The position numbers and the translations under genes are program-made. Below, piece after piece: positions 27,501-34,477 of a stretch of DNA of 64,000 nt. The stretch is from Bemisia tabaci (Eukaryota > Arthropoda > Insecta > Hemiptera > Aleyrodidae), in assembly GCF_918797505.1 (NCBI RefSeq), contig NC_092794.1:1550001-1614000 (forward strand). Reading direction: 5' to 3'. Position 1 is the stretch's first letter, and the number at the start of each line of letters is the position of its first letter. Under the pieces are notes generated by a model, which did no database searches, was not told the origin of the DNA, and saw only the letters and a program-made list of their open reading frames with translations.

Positions 27501-30500
27501 CTTGTTTACCCCTAAAATTATAGAGCATTAATTTTTCATTCGAGGGGCGGCCTAACCCCTCGTGGGGGGGGGAGAAGGGGCCCCCCCAGCAGTACCCACC
27601 CTATGAAAACCGTCAAAATTCGCCGCTTCCTTGAAGTAACGTTATGCGCAAAAATGGGCGGCAAAATGAAAACAAGTAGCGTTTGTTCTGAGAGAACATC
27701 AATGAGGATTCTTGTGGGGGGTGACAGGGGGGAGGGAGGTACATCCTCCTCCCTCCCCTTCCCCCTCCCCCCAAAAAACAATCACGAAAAACGTTAATTA
27801 AACGCGAAAATTCCATTTTATAAGACGACTTTTAGGGCTTGTCATTGACACGCTTACACTAACGTAATTTAACGAGGGGGGAGGGGGGAGGGGTTTACCC
27901 TCCTCCCTCCTCTTCCACCCCCTCCCCCTCCCCCAAAGAAATAATCACGAAAACATTTAAATAAACGCGAAAATTCCATACTCTGAAAGGCGACTTTCAG
28001 GGCGTGTCATTGTCACGCTCACACTAATATAATTTAATGAGGGGAGGGGGATGGGGGGTGTTAGACATCTTAGCCTCCCCAGCCAACATTAAAAAAGGGT
28101 GGGGGAGGGGTAATTTATAAACGTTACTTACTTAATAATAGGAGGGACAGGGAAACCTAGCTGCAGTAGGAGAATTTTAAGATTTGAAGGGATCCGTAAT
28201 TAAATCAGGGAACGTAGAGATACTATTTTATTTTTTGGAAATGACGGAAACTGAGGGGAGTTTATTCATAATTGACGGAAATGTACATTCTTAAGCTTAT
28301 GTCAACATTTTTGAAACGTTTGGAGAAGAGGCTCATAGTGTATTGGATCGTTTGCCAAAGTATTCAATCATTCATTTGGTCACAGACAGATACTGCAGTG
28401 AACTCTGATTGACGAATAGTTATCAAGATAGTTCGACTCTGGAAATACGCCCTTTATAGGCACTGGAAAAAGTATATTTAAGGCAACACCCCCTCTCCCC
28501 CTCCCCTCATTAAATTATATTAGTGTGAGCGTGACAATGACACGCCCTGAAAGTCGTCTTTCAGAGTATGGAATTTTCGCGTTTATTTAAATTTTTTCGT
28601 GATTATTTCTTTGGGGGAGGGGGAGGAGGTGGAAGAGGAGGGAGGAGGGTAAACCCCTCCCCCCTCCCCCCTCGTTAAATTACGTTAGTGTAAGCGTGTC
28701 AATGACAAGCCCTAAAAGTCGTCTTATAAAGTGGAATTTTCGCGTTTAATTAACGTTTTTCGTGATTGTTTTTTGGGGGGAGGGGGAGGGGGAGGGAGGA
28801 GGATGTACCTCCCTCCCCCCTGTCACCCCCCACAAGAATCCTCATTGATGTTCTCTCAGAACAAACGCTACTTGTTTTCATTTTGCCGCCCATTTTTGCG
28901 CATAACGCTACTTCAAGGAAGCGGCGAATTTTGACGGTTTTCATAGGGTGGGTACTGCTGGAGGGCCCCTTCTCCCCCCCACGAGGGGTTAGGCCGCCCC
29001 TCGAATGAAAAATTAATGCTCTATTATTTTAGGGGTAAACAAGTTTACGATAATACCAACCTTCTTTGCGTTAGTGGCGAGAAATCGCGGCGAAACGGTC
29101 ATTTTCGCGGAAATTTGAGATATTTTGACATTTTAAGCTCCCCCATTTTGGGAGACCGCGAGTCCTGGTCAAAGTCAAACAAATTTTTTCTGAACCAAAA
29201 TTTCACGAGCTTTCAGAATGGTGGTAAGGAGTTTTGCCCTAAAATCAAGCCTTTTTGGGTAAAAGTGGGAAAATTGGCGGCAAAGTCGGAATTCTGAGCA
29301 ATTTTGGGGGGTTTAGGGGGGCCTACTCCCCTCCCCCCCCACCACGATAAAATTCGCGTAAACAAGAAAAATCTTATTATACTAGTTGAGAGCTTCAAGA
29401 AAAACCCATCTTCAAAATTCCCACCGGGGGTGGGGGGGGGGGGGGGAGGGTTGCCCCTTGCTGGCCCACGGTCTAATTTTCCAGGTCCCGAATTCCGAGA
29501 CTCCTGTGTGACACCGGGACCGGGTCACTTTTTCGATACATAATCGATTGTTTGCGATACACGGGTACCCGGCCATCCAATGTAAGCAAAGAAGATAGGA
29601 ATCACCACATATTCCACACCGCCATTTTGGATCGAACATGTATCGAAAAAGTGACCCGAACTTGGCGCACACCGGGCTCAGAACTCGTCGAGCCGAACAT
29701 GGCGGCAGCTCTCCCACTTACATTACGACTCTATGTACTCTATGGTTGCGTGGCTCTAAAGTACTCAATTGTTTTTATCATTGAAAGGCCGCCTGTCATT
29801 TTGCAAAAATTGCGAGTATTTTTTTTAACTTTTTAGGGGTGAAAAAAGAGCCAAGACGCAGAATATTTCTTTAAATCCAAGGGTTTTACTTCATGGTTTA
29901 ATTTTTGATATGCAACACTCCTCGAAGAATGACGAGGAAAAAAAAAGAAAAGAGAAAAAAACACTTCAAAATAATTTTCCTGTTGTCATGAAACGAAAGA
30001 CTTTACGTTCCTAAGACAAACAAATTCAGCGTATTAATGGCAGGGTTTGAATTTTTAGTTGTAAAATATTGCATTCAACCGCAATTTTGATACCAGTTTC
30101 AGATGCGATACTTTAACAGTCGACTGCATAATTGGAAGCGGACGGGACCGGGTTTTGAATTGGAAGTATTGAGGTTTTTGAATCAGGAGAGAGCATCTGA
30201 AAAAATTCGAATTTCAGAGGGTTTGCAAAATAAATTGACATATGTATCTAATAATTATAAAGATTAATATTTTTTATATATTTATGGAATATCTAAATCC
30301 ATTTTACATTGAAAATGATCCTTCAAACCGACATGACATTTCTCCCGGCCAAATAAGCAATCCTGGAAAACAGAAGGAAACAAAAACGCAAAATAAAGAG
30401 ATGGAACTTCTTCCACCCAAGACGGACATAACACACTGTTTCATACTGCCCTGACTAGGTGACGCACCAAGGCACTTTCAGACGAGACACCTCACTTTCT

Positions 30501-33500
30501 CAGTTAGGGAAAACTCATTCCAGGCACGCTTTTCAGATGCAAACTAACGTAAAGGAACCAAACAAATGATATCAGTTTTGGAACACCTGTTGAGTAACAT
30601 TATTTGAATTGAAGAGGTTAAGAACATGTGCTTTTCGAATTATAGAGAGGCCGATCATAAACTTTGAATTGTAGTGGTCATCTCTAGTCAGGTGCCTTTA
30701 GATAAATTCGAATTATAGAGGGAACTGCAAATAATTGATTTTTTAGTAATATGCGGTTCCTTCGTATTATCAAGGTTTTCGAATTATGGAGGTTCAAATT
30801 ACGAAGAGTCGATTGTATTCAAAGAAAATCCCTGCCTTTACAATGCTAAATTTGTTCATCTAATTTGGTTTGTAAATTTTTTAGTCTCGCAACAACAGAC
30901 ATGCAATCTCTAAATACGATGGAAATGATAGTTAGCTGAAAACACGAAGCTACCCTAGAAGCACAAAGACGTAAAATTTACCAAAAAAAAAATTCGTAAA
31001 AAAAGACGTAAAATAGACTAAAAATGAAATGCCGATGTAGTCTTTTTTACAAGAATAATTCGTAAAGAGTACAAGATTTTTTACGTAAAAAAATCGAGTT
31101 TCTTTATGTAAAAAGTCATGCGCAAAAAAACTCTTGCTTCCTGAAATTGATTAAAATGATAAATCGTGAAGAAAAAAACAGACTTCTTACCTATCTGAAT
31201 CTGTAGTCAATTAATTCTCCTTGAGATCAACTTTCAAATTATTATCTACCTGTCGGGAATTGAACCTGGGACCTGCCTATCAGGAATCGAATGCGCTACC
31301 TACTGAGCAAACGAGGCCTCTGTATTAGAGGGGCGAATTTGCGCTGCATAAGTGAATATTTTTATTGTTGAATATGCGTGAGAACGACTTGCGGAATATT
31401 TTTTGAATTTGGAAAAACTGGATAAGGGCAAAAACTAATATTTATCATGGATATTTTAAAGATGGTATAGGGTATACCTACTTTCTAAAGTACCTTTGTT
31501 GTTCAGGAATATGTGAAAAAAATTATGTACATTTTAATTATATGTCCCCCTTTTATCTTTTTTTTCTTAAATATTATTAACATGCATCAATTTTTTATAA
31601 GAATGTCTTAACTATTTTAATGAAGATAAGTTATTAAAATCCTCTCGAACTTTTAAAAACTCTGGCTTATTCGTTCAGAACAATGTGATTTTGTATCCAG
31701 TTTTCGGGCTAAACTTTTTTTTACAAACAATCTTTAGGGGACATCAGAATTTTTTGCTTGATTTCCTTGTCATAAAAACTACAAAGGTATCTCCTGTTCG
31801 GTCATTTCAGCGAATTTTCCATTCAGACATTTTTTTCCTGATTTTCTACATGTAAAAAATCGCGAATTTTTTACGTACAGATTTCAGTTCAATCCCCCAG
31901 TTTTTTTTACGTCTTTGATCACAAATTTTTTACGTTAAGTTCTCAGACTCTGATTTTTTACGAGTTCTTTTACGTACATCTTTCGTACTCGTAAAATTAC
32001 CAGTTTTAATTTTTTTTTCACGAATTACATTACAAGATGTGCTACTAGGGTAATTGATGCAATTAATCGCATGTTTTCCTGATTCTTATCATAAAAATTA
32101 CCGTAATAAAGCTATGATTAAAAACTCTGAAGCAATAGATTTATTGACAGTTAAAATGTGGAAAAAAAAATTGTTCAAACAGAACTTAAATTTAAATTTT
32201 TAAGTTAAAGTAGCCACTGAACAGCTAGAGGTGACGATCTTGCACAATCGCACTTCTAATAATGTATTTGTGTATACAGCAAACGATCCCGCTTGCTACC
32301 TTGTAATGTTTTCTGACTTGCAGTCTTAAATGCTCTACCAATCGGCATGATATGCCCTGGATTTTTTGTGAAACTTTCCATGCTTTTGTGTTGTTTTTTT
32401 AATTGATAAGACAGTCCCTGGCCATTGCACTTTTAATTTTGTTTTGCGCATCGTTTCTAGAGAGATGTTTTCTATTTCTTAAGGGGTAGTACAAAAGTCC
32501 GTTAGTTTAGTATGAAGTACATTTTAGTAAAAGATTATGTAACTTTGGGTCACAACTCAATAAAAAGCTCAGTAAGACTTTACGTGACCTCACATTGCAA
32601 GGGACAGAACTCATCACATGGAAGCTCCAAAAAATTGAGTGTGACCAGACTTACTCACAGATCATACCGAAAGAATCTCTGAATCGATACTGCAGAGAAG
32701 TGGTCTCTTATATCTATTTTATGTGTGCGTCATTTTTCAAGTATTTCTCTCTCACGCTCTTTCACTTTTCCTTATTTTTGTTTCTTTGTTTATAGGACTC
32801 TGAAAAATACGTTGAACAACTCTTGGAGTTATTTAATCAATTTAGTACACTTGTTAAACTTGCATTCAATGATGATCCAAGGTTTTTAACTGCTCGAGAT
32901 AAAGCATACAAGCAAGTGGTAAATGATACTCAAGTTTTTCGTCTAGAACTGCCTAGTAAACAAAACGCCAGCTTAAAATCTCAGCCTGAATCAAAATGTC
33001 CGGAGCTCCTTGCCAACTATTGTGATATGTTATTGCGTAAAACACCTCTAAGCAGGAAATTAACTACCGATGAAATAGAAAACAAACTAAAAGATGTGCT
33101 TCTGGTTTTAAAGTATGTCCAAAATAAAGATGTCTTCATGAGGTTTCATAAAGCTCACTTGACAAGACGCTTGATTCTAGATACATCAGCTGATTCTGAA
33201 AAAGAGGAAAATATGGTAGAATGGCTTCGAGAAATCGGCATGCCTGCAGACTATGTCAATAAGCTAGCTCGAATGTTCCAAGATATCAAAGTTAGTGAAG
33301 ATTTAAACCTGCATTTCAAAGAAACTTATCGCAGCTGTAAAGGTAGTATTGCTGATTCAATAAATATTAAAATATTAAATGCTGGAGCTTGGGCAAGAGG
33401 AAGTGAACGCGTTACGGTATCTTTACCCTTGGAATTAGAGGACTACATTCCAGAAGTAGAGGATTTCTATAAGAAGAAGCATAGTGGTAGGAAACTTCAG

Positions 33501-34127
33501 TGGTATCATCATATGTCTAATGGGACAATAACTTTCTCCAATGCTGTTGGGCGTTTTGATGTCGATGTGACCACTTTCCAGATGGCTGTTTTATTTGCAT
33601 GGAATCAACGACCTTTTGAGAAAATAACCTATGAAAACCTGAGACTTGCAACAGAGTTACCCGATCCTGAACTTCGGAGAACATTGTGGTCTCTAGTTGC
33701 TTTTCCAAAACTTAAGAGGCAAGTGGTATTGTATCTTCCCGAAGTACCTTCTCCGAAAGACTTTAAAGAAAATACAACATTTTGGATCAATCAGGAATTT
33801 GCATTAGTCAAAAATGGGAAGCTTCAAAAAAGAGGTAAAATAAATTTAATTGGTCGGTTACAGCTTTCAACAGAAAAGAGCAAAGAGGAAGATAATGAAA
33901 ATATCGTTCTCTTGCGAGTAGTTAGAGTACAAGAAGCAATCATAAAAATACTAAAAATGAGGAAGAAAATTACTAATGCTCAGCTGCAACCCGAGTTGGT
34001 AGACATCCTCAAATACATGTTTTTGCCCAGTAAGAAGATGATAAAAGAGCAAATAGAGTGGCTCATTGAGCATAAATACATGAGACGAGATGAAGAAGAT
34101 ATTAACACATTTATCTACATGGCCTAA
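48..34127 (+). CDS. CUL5: Cullin-5, 7 exons, N-terminus missing
   Basis: Joined coding exons 48-257, 1015-1203, 8361-8502, 16573-16793, 24070-24163, 26873-27003 and 32796-34127 give 2319 nt, an exact multiple of three: 772 residues plus stop. The product matches animal cullin-5 along its whole length from about residue 10. Family knowledge: cullin-5 is the rigid scaffold of CRL5 ubiquitin ligases. Its N-terminal cullin repeats bind elongin-C/SOCS-box adaptors and its C-terminal half binds RBX2 and is activated by NEDD8. Seen here: cullin repeats (about 1-375), the cullin-homology region (about 390-620) and a C-terminal winged-helix segment with the neddylation lysine at about residue 716 (codon 33954-33956, in IIKILKMRKK). 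The C-terminal signature EQIEWLIEHKYMRR is followed by the terminal YMA. Human CUL5 is 780 residues, so length is normal. The start codon lies before the window. No frameshift or stop interrupts the exons, so the gene appears functional. Confidence 0.97.
258..1014 (+). other. CUL5 intron 1 of window, low-complexity content
   Basis: A 757-bp intron with GT...AG ends. It contains a C-run (about 771-786), an A-rich tract (about 929-955) and no recognisable gene. The short open frames here are not coding-like. Confidence 0.85.
1015..1203 (+). CDS. CUL5: CUL5 exon 2 of window
   Basis: Encodes residues 71-133, RVLAHQEDQALLKAYIAEWR through SIVRK. The acceptor AG is at 1013-1014. The donor at 1204 is GTTCTA, a weak match to the usual GTAAGT consensus. 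The family's well-conserved segments EWRKFFTQC and ESIVRK bracket a variable, Thr/Gly-rich linker (around HFENAAQGKTTTTLGAG), which is also poorly conserved in other cullin-5 proteins. Confidence 0.95.
1490..2913. mobile_element. 1.4-kb TA-flanked foldback element, CAGGGTG ends (family 1)
   Basis: Near-perfect palindrome: the left arm (1490-about 2200) is repeated in reverse complement to 2913. It starts CAGGGTGTTTCAGACCACCC, ends with the inverse, and is flanked by TA (1488-1489 and 2914-2915). Removing the element and one TA restores a sequence colinear with the related copy at 3537-3712, which supports a TA target duplication. It contains no transposase frame. Open frames in the arms are mirrored on both strands and are not coding-like. 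It is likely non-autonomous, and the TA duplication is compatible with the Tc1/mariner group, though the superfamily is not established. Confidence 0.85.
3003..3245 (-). pseudogene. LINE 3' end fragment, RT C-terminus and 3' UTR
   Basis: On the minus strand the frame ending SDKAALYQCKEIMNVNM resembles the C-terminal tail of the LINE polyprotein at 4543-5562 (SIKADIYQREKNVNVNM). The following 3' UTR also aligns with 4425-4543. It is a degraded, 5'-truncated copy of the same LINE family lying in the loop of a foldback. Confidence 0.6.
3537..3712. repeat. Solo arm of the GGGCCTGTTGCA-end element
   Basis: Starts AATGAGCCTGTTGCAAAC and is colinear with the arm at 1398-1487 plus 2916-2990, but without the 1.4-kb insertion. 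It therefore serves as the empty-site control for that insertion. It ends next to a T-run at about 3718-3753. Confidence 0.65.
3718..3753. repeat. Poly-T tract
   Basis: An uninterrupted run of about 35 T, possibly the poly-A tail of a minus-strand retroposed sequence. Confidence 0.9.
4425..5562 (-). pseudogene. 5'-truncated LINE: reverse transcriptase C-terminal half
   Basis: A 339-residue frame (4543-5562) on the minus strand covers the second half of a non-LTR retrotransposon reverse transcriptase. GLKRGCCLSP near residue 10 matches the family's substrate-binding motif. The catalytic FADD box is at about residues 55-58, followed by the SKTE thumb-side motif (GLEVSISKTE), the DYKYLGVRLT segment and a C-terminal tail with LTYRCEVWQL and REDRVLWRLGVAERR. 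The frame is uninterrupted but lacks the endonuclease and the front of the RT, so it cannot move itself. The 3' UTR continues to about 4425. The same family recurs at 3003-3245, 42745-42900 and 52905-53500. The initial Met is simply the first in the frame, not a real start. Confidence 0.88.
5563..8000. other. CUL5 intron 2 sequence without recognisable gene
   Basis: AT-rich intron. About 5634-5704 carries two copies of a short motif AGTTGAYC-GGCAACG. A G-run lies at about 5999-6011 and an A-rich tract at about 6071-6086. At 6638-6670 there is a single end resembling the MITE at 42402-42660 (TTTTTTGCTAAATGCAATCC). Nothing else is supported. Confidence 0.6.
8001..8136. mobile_element. Small MITE, about 136 bp
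   Basis: The left end ATTGGTTGACGCCCCTA (8001) is matched by the inverse right end TAGAGGCGTCAGCCAAT (8120-8135). The interior is AT-rich and noncoding. Target duplication is not clear. Confidence 0.6.
8361..8502 (+). CDS. CUL5: CUL5 exon 3 of window
   Basis: Encodes residues 134-180 plus the first base of a split Val codon: LMLDTWNQSIFYDIKQRLQD through VIGVRESY. The acceptor TTTTTGCAG ends at 8360 and the donor GTAATT starts at 8503. It leaves in phase 1, and the split codon G|TT is completed by the next exon. It is part of the N-terminal cullin repeats. Confidence 0.96.
8743..9090. mobile_element. 348-bp palindromic MITE, TA-flanked
   Basis: The ends are GGCGTTCAAT...ATTGAACGCC and TA flanks both sides (8741-8742 and 9091-9092). 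The arms are nearly identical across about 160 bp and meet around CGAGCCGTTT...AAACGGCTCG at about 8893-8942. Such a perfect palindrome suggests a young insertion. No coding capacity. Confidence 0.75.
9452..10058. repeat. Tandem direct repeat inside the composite element
   Basis: Two imperfect copies begin at about 9452 and 9788 (both contain TTGATGGGT, CAAATGAA and CCGATCTGAATTTTTA). They share the ACTCCAAAATATCGA segment at about 9707, the site where the second copy was hit by the LINE. Confidence 0.6.
10071..11183 (+). mobile_element. 5'-truncated Jockey-like LINE with poly-A and 13-bp target duplication
   Basis: The open frame to 10844 encodes the C-terminal RT region. It has the family's catalytic YADD box (in MGIYADDTLV), the segment SRYLGLLLDSKLRWKDHI and SYGCQLWGCA near the end, all typical of Jockey/I-like LINEs. 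AATAAA is at 11125-11130, then a long A-run to 11183. The 13-bp duplication ACTCCAAAATATC flanks it exactly (10058-10070 and 11184-11196), the hallmark of target-primed reverse transcription. Only the last part of the element was copied, so it is dead on arrival. The intact frame and clean tail suggest a fairly recent insertion. Confidence 0.92.
13442..14854. mobile_element. Family-1 foldback, second copy
   Basis: Starts CAGGGTGTTTCGGACCACCC, ends with the inverse TCTGAAACACCCTG, and is flanked by TA (13440-13441, 14855-14856). The arms are colinear with 1490-2913 but more diverged, with extra G/C runs. Noncoding. Confidence 0.85.
14857..16572. other. CUL5 intron 3, remainder
   Basis: Contains a C-run at about 15764-15780, a T-run at about 15841-15867 and a T-rich stretch at about 16531-16569 that serves as the polypyrimidine tract of the next exon. 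No gene or recognised repeat. Confidence 0.6.
16573..16793 (+). CDS. CUL5: CUL5 exon 4 of window
   Basis: Completes the split Val codon and encodes residues 181-254: NLCSNPEDKLQIYRDNFEKA through YLEPCSGSVQS. The acceptor TTTTTTTTCAG ends at 16572 and the donor is GTAAGT at 16794. It leaves in phase 0. The LQIYRDNFEKAY and NGVQNYMKYADAKL segments are close to identical with other animal cullin-5 proteins. Confidence 0.97.
18190..18450 (-). repeat. Two units of a 130-bp satellite
   Basis: GTGAAATT plus GGGTATTT-type landmarks recur exactly 130 bp apart (18218 and 18348). The units resemble, in reverse complement, the 130-bp tandem array at 63089-63625. Confidence 0.7.
18681..18799 (+). repeat. 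20-bp tandem repeat GGTGACGCTATGTCAGTTTC
   Basis: About five to six imperfect units in a row. The unit contains the same TGTCAGTTTSGTGACG core dispersed through the surrounding 3.5-kb element. Confidence 0.85.
18967..20028. mobile_element. Nested foldback, ends AAAGGAGGGGTATCGAG
   Basis: The left arm (18967-about 19275) is the inverse of the right arm (about 19715-20028). A third, partial copy (19266-about 19445) lies in the loop in the orientation of the right arm. Arm identity is high. Mirrored 66-residue open frames (19044-19244 and 19751-19951) are shared because of the palindrome and are not evidence of a gene. Confidence 0.75.
20076..20126. repeat. T-rich tract
   Basis: About 50 bp almost entirely T. 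Confidence 0.9.
20964..21525 (+). mobile_element. tRNA-derived SINE with 15-bp target duplication
   Basis: The head (about 20964-21040) has a Pol III A box (TGGTGTAGTGG) and B box (GGGTTCAATCCC) at tRNA spacing. The 3' end (CCTCCG... GGTGACT) can still partly pair with the 5' end like an acceptor stem. A body of about 450 bp follows, ending in TTAC/ACTT tandem repeats (about 21496-21525). The direct repeat TATTGTAGAAGTAAA flanks it at 20949-20963 and 21526-21540. Intact duplication and tail show a retroposed SINE, inserted in the sense direction of CUL5. Confidence 0.92.
21541..22709. other. CUL5 intron 4 sequence, nothing recognised
   Basis: Two adjacent minus-strand open stretches (21662-21898 and 21925-22116) look slightly protein-like, for example GDLLGTLISVNDARGNDTLL. 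They are short, in different frames and match no family I know. Confidence 0.4.
22712..22936. mobile_element. 225-bp MITE with family-2 ends
   Basis: CAGGGTTATTCAAAAGTCAC...ACTTTTGAATAACACTG, flanked by TA on both sides (22710-22711 and 22937-22938). It keeps only the terminal block of family 2 and a short unrelated middle, so it is an internal-deletion derivative or a minimal relative. Confidence 0.8.
22939..24069. other. CUL5 intron 4, end
   Basis: AT-rich sequence. GCGGTAAAAGAAGTT-like words recur at about 23830-24010. A T-rich tract precedes the exon at 24070. No gene seen. Confidence 0.5.
24070..24163 (+). CDS. CUL5: CUL5 exon 5 of window
   Basis: Encodes residues 255-285, LTECCVEVLVTTFKNTIIAE through IKNNETA, plus the first base of a Lys codon. 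The acceptor TTTTTTCAG ends at 24069 and the donor is GTAAGT at 24164. It leaves in phase 1. It is too short to stand out as an open frame but matches the cullin-5 family in place and phase. Confidence 0.95.
24170..24950. other. CUL5 intron 5 sequence, nothing recognised
   Basis: Unremarkable AT-rich sequence. A possible single element end, ATTAGGGTGGGCCGAAATTT, sits at 24240 but I find no inverse partner. Confidence 0.4.
24953..25409. mobile_element. Family-1 element, internally deleted fragment
   Basis: The right end GGGTGATCTGGGACACCCTG is followed by TA (25410-25411). Upstream parts match the left arm and then jump to the right end of family 1, so both the left terminus and the palindrome centre are missing. 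More diverged than the other copies. Confidence 0.7.
25412..26046. other. Mosaic repeat sequence in CUL5 intron 5
   Basis: Contains GC-rich and CGATTT-rich patches and a C-rich stretch near 25918-25948 resembling other repeat interiors in the window. I cannot define its limits. Confidence 0.35.
26047..26570 (-). pseudogene. LINE fragment: end of ORF1 and start of endonuclease
   Basis: On the minus strand, 26343-26564 encodes a Gln/Arg/Glu-rich tail (TIESQRKQSEELTRRLARLE) like the C-terminus of a Jockey-type ORF1. An overlapping frame then carries the front of the apurinic-type endonuclease. It has the N-terminal WNACAL (the family's WNAxGL with the metal/DNA-binding Asn), DIVLFSEPHF with the catalytic-position Glu, and IHGGGVAVLMK. 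Similarity stops at about 26047, where unrelated repeat sequence begins, so the catalytic histidine end and the whole RT are absent. It could come from the same clade as the fragment at 10071-11183, but no overlap exists to test this. Confidence 0.75.
26873..27003 (+). CDS. CUL5: CUL5 exon 6 of window
   Basis: Completes the split Lys codon and encodes residues 286-329, KLQLMFRLLDRVPNGIEPIL through ASADIITQ. The acceptor TTTATTGCAG ends at 26872 and the donor is GTAGGT at 27004, leaving in phase 0. RVPNGIEP and GLADMVA are near-invariant in cullin-5. Confidence 0.96.
27076..29473. mobile_element. 2.4-kb foldback with about 1-kb arms in CUL5 intron 6
   Basis: GACCGTGGGCCAGCAAGG at 27076 is the inverse of the sequence ending at 29473, and both ends are flanked by TA (27074-27075 and 29474-29475). 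The left arm runs to about 28060 and the right arm from about 28486, with very high identity, including a G/C-rich GGGGAGGGGG block. The loop is about 425 bp. Mirrored open frames occur in both arms. None is transposase-like. Confidence 0.85.
29490..29688. mobile_element. About 200-bp MITE with 21-bp perfect inner inverted repeat
   Basis: CGGGTCACTTTTTCGATACA at 29521 is repeated exactly in inverse at 29638-29658. Outside it, a diverged inverse match continues (CGAATTCCGAG versus CTCAGAACTCG), giving the approximate limits. Confidence 0.6.
29690..30950. other. CUL5 intron 6 sequence without recognised feature
   Basis: AT-rich. GAATTATAGAGG-like words recur at about 30635-30800. No gene or bounded element found. 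Confidence 0.4.
30953..32050. mobile_element. 1.1-kb element with CCCTAG ends, TTTTTTACGT motifs and a tRNA-like core
   Basis: TACCCTAGAAGCACA (30951) and the inverse of TACCCTAGTAGCACA (ending 32052) form a 15-bp inverted end with one mismatch. The terminal TA may be the target duplication. The word TTTTTTACGT or its inverse occurs many times in both terminal 250-300 bp. A tRNA-like sequence lies inside on the minus strand. Confidence 0.65.
31247..31320 (-). repeat. tRNA-like sequence (Pol III promoter-like A and B boxes)
   Basis: Read on the minus strand it has TTTGCTCAGTAGGTAGCGC (A-box region) and AGGTTCAATTCC (B box) at tRNA spacing. The acceptor stem does not pair properly, so it is a tRNA relic or SINE head rather than a working tRNA gene. 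Confidence 0.7.
32053..32795. other. CUL5 intron 6, end
   Basis: Contains the T-rich tract and acceptor (TTTATAG, ending 32795) of the last exon. Otherwise nothing recognised. Confidence 0.5.
32796..34127 (+). CDS. CUL5: CUL5 last coding exon, cullin-homology and neddylation region
   Basis: Encodes residues 330-772 and stop TAA. It starts DSEKYVEQLLELFNQF and includes the near-invariant stretches DDPRFLTARDKAYK, ESKCPELLANYCDMLLRK, VLKYVQNKDVFMR and HLTRRLI of the cullin-homology domain. FAWNQRP and ELRRTLWSLVAFPKLKRQV lie before the C-terminal region. The neddylation lysine codon is 33954-33956. The last residues INTFIYMA are the family's C-terminus. The acceptor is TTTATAG. The large single exon contrasts with the small upstream exons, but no base or codon anomaly suggests retroposition. 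Confidence 0.98.
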   Translation, partial: DSEKYVEQLLELFNQFSTLVKLAFNDDPRFLTARDKAYKQVVNDTQVFRLELPSKQNASLKSQPESKCPELLANYCDMLLRKTPLSRKLTTDEIENKLKDVLLVLKYVQNKDVFMRFHKAHLTRRLILDTSADSEKEENMVEWLREIGMPADYVNKLARMFQDIKVSEDLNLHFKETYRSCKGSIADSINIKILNAGAWARGSERVTVSLPLELEDYIPEVEDFYKKKHSGRKLQWYHHMSNGTITFSNAVGRFDVDVTTFQMAVLFAWNQRPFEKITYENLRLATELPDPELRRTLWSLVAFPKLKRQVVLYLPEVPSPKDFKENTTFWINQEFALVKNGKLQKRGKINLIGRLQLSTEKSKEEDNENIVLLRVVRVQEAIIKILKMRKKITNAQLQPELVDILKYMFLPSKKMIKEQIEWLIEHKYMRRDEEDINTFIYMA

Positions 34128-34477
34128 GTCCTGTGTTTGATGACTCATTTTGAGTGTCATGATCATTTTATACAATTGAGTCATCTCAGCTCCAATATTG
34201 ACGCAGAAGTGGTTTTGTTGAATGAACATTTATTTTTATACATTTTTTGCGACTATCATCATCTAAGAAATAGCATTCAAAAAAGAAACAGCTGTAAAGC
34301 TTAGCTGAAGAGCATTTAGTCCCTAATGTTTTACGGTTTTTAACTTTAGCTAAAGTGCATAATCGTAAACATTGTATGCAGTGCACTTTATCACTGCACA
34401 AATGCTCAAAATCAAAGATCTGAATAAGTTTTAAAATAACAATCGAATTTTTAAAAAGAAGTAAAAGCTGTTATATT
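34128..34477 (+). other. CUL5 3' untranslated region (proximal)
   Basis: Follows the stop codon. No AATAAA occurs before the hairpin element at 34478. The first AATAAA downstream is at 35515-35520 and the next at 36206-36211. The 3' UTR end is therefore not fixed from sequence. Confidence 0.5.
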
